Source of the DNA: Flavobacteriaceae bacterium
Lineage (GTDB): Bacteria; Bacteroidota; Bacteroidia; Flavobacteriales; Flavobacteriaceae
Direction: 5' to 3'
Length of the DNA: 7,136 nucleotides
Assembly (NCBI GenBank): GCA_013042825.1
Contig: JABDPL010000235.1
Location: 1-7,136 of the forward strand
Made by a program: the position numbers and the translations under genes
Part shown: positions 6,608 through 7,136 of the stretch, in pieces
Position numbering within the stretch: position 1 is the first letter of the stretch
Layout of the letters: every line of letters begins with the position of its first letter
Notes under the pieces: generated by a model
The model's input: the letters and a program-made list of their open reading frames with translations, nothing else
Told to the model about the DNA's origin: nothing
Database searches by the model: none

Positions 6608-7136
6608 TTAATCAAATTGAAATTGTTTCGAAAAGGCCTGTTTAATCTCGGTTTCATACTGGCTATAGAATTCCGGGTCGAAATTCGCTTCCGAAAGGTT
6701 TTTTATCACATATTCTACTTTACGTTCTTCATTCAGCCAACGGTTGAAAACCTCATGTCGCATGCGAATTCCGAAGGTGTTTATGCCTAAGAATGTATCG
6801 GTTTCCTCATCGAAGCATATGGTAATGCATTTGGTGTCATCCTCGTGTTTCCAATGGAAATGGCTCTCGCCTTCGCGAGGTTTTGAAAATACCCAGCCGT
6901 AGGTCTGGTATTCGATATCGAAGAATTTGGCTGAGTTAAACCAGTGGCCCGGTTTATATTCTATTTTGTTTCCGCAGATGGTCTGGGCGACGGTTTCACC
7001 CATCATCCGGCCCGTATACCAAACAGCTTCAACATTCCTCCTGTTTCCGATGGCCTCTCTTTGCTCTGCGCAATCACCTATAGCATATACATCCGGAGCA
7101 TTGGTTTCCAGGAAACGATTGACTAATACGCCACGG
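6608..7136 (-). CDS. FAD/NAD(P)-dependent oxidoreductase, C-terminal part (partial)
   Basis: The frame stays open from the stop at 6608 to the right edge, giving 175 residues; the N-terminus lies outside the window. The first visible part, TNAPDVYAIGDCAE (residues 11-24 of the fragment), is the second FAD-binding signature of pyridine nucleotide-disulfide oxidoreductase-fold proteins, where the Asp contacts the FAD ribityl chain. It is followed by VWYTGRMMGETVAQTICG, the usual helix after that motif. About 110 further residues form a C-terminal domain rich in aromatics and charge (GHWFNSAKFFDIEYQTYG, then SHFHWKHEDD), which I cannot assign to a named family. Relatives include rubredoxin/ferredoxin reductases and nitrite-reductase-like flavoproteins that pass electrons from NAD(P)H. 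The gene ends 2 bases before the polyferredoxin start. An internal ATG at 7006 falls within the conserved helix and is not the real start. Confidence 0.85.
   Translation of the reverse strand, partial: RGVLVNRFLETNAPDVYAIGDCAEQREAIGNRRNVEAVWYTGRMMGETVAQTICGNKIEYKPGHWFNSAKFFDIEYQTYGWVFSKPREGESHFHWKHEDDTKCITICFDEETDTFLGINTFGIRMRHEVFNRWLNEERKVEYVIKNLSEANFDPEFYSQYETEIKQAFSKQFQFD

Noticed and set aside
6608..7006. A complete 132-residue gene starting at the ATG at 7006
   Set aside because: The frame continues open to the window edge and encodes the FAD-binding GDCAE motif upstream of that ATG, so the gene is longer and cut by the window.

Overview
The window looks like chromosomal DNA from a member of the Bacteroidota, most likely the Flavobacteriaceae. 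The support is moderate GC with AT-rich gaps, weak or absent Shine-Dalgarno sequences, one good match to the Bacteroidota promoter form (TTG, 17-23 nt, TAnnTTTG), and protein sequences of flavobacterial flavour. This is inferred from style and remembered families; no search was run. I saw no mobile element, tRNA, rRNA or CRISPR array, and no gene-free stretch longer than about 110 bases.

Left part, plus strand: the last 53 codons of a nitrilase-family carbon-nitrogen hydrolase (to 164), then an S4-domain pseudouridine synthase homologue of the RsuA/RluB/RluF type (203-1024), then a 75-residue acidic protein of unknown function (1136-1363). The pseudouridine synthase homologue is the most surprising gene here: the catalytic aspartate of the GRLD motif is glycine, and several normally conserved arginines of the C-terminal motif are also gone.

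Middle part, minus strand: a tight three-gene operon read from 4896 down to 1347. It encodes a DPM1-like soluble family 2 glycosyltransferase, a membrane-bound cellulose-synthase-like family 2 glycosyltransferase whose start overlaps the preceding stop by 4 bases, and, 11 bases further on, a polytopic GT-C type glycosyltransferase resembling polyprenol-phosphate-mannose-dependent enzymes. Together they suggest a lipid-linked sugar donor, a polymerising or beta-glycosyl transferase, and an enzyme using the lipid-linked donor on the far side of the membrane. The product is not known. The last gene of this operon runs tail to tail into the 75-residue gene, and their ends overlap by 17 bases.

Right part, minus strand: a redox pair, read from the window edge down to 4998. 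A FAD/NAD(P)-dependent oxidoreductase (only its C-terminal 175 residues are present) is followed after 2 bases by a NapH/NosR-like membrane polyferredoxin with two C-terminal 4Fe-4S clusters and two further membrane-edge cysteine motifs. The natural reading is electron transfer between a soluble pyridine nucleotide-linked flavoprotein and the membrane; the final acceptor is not visible in the window.
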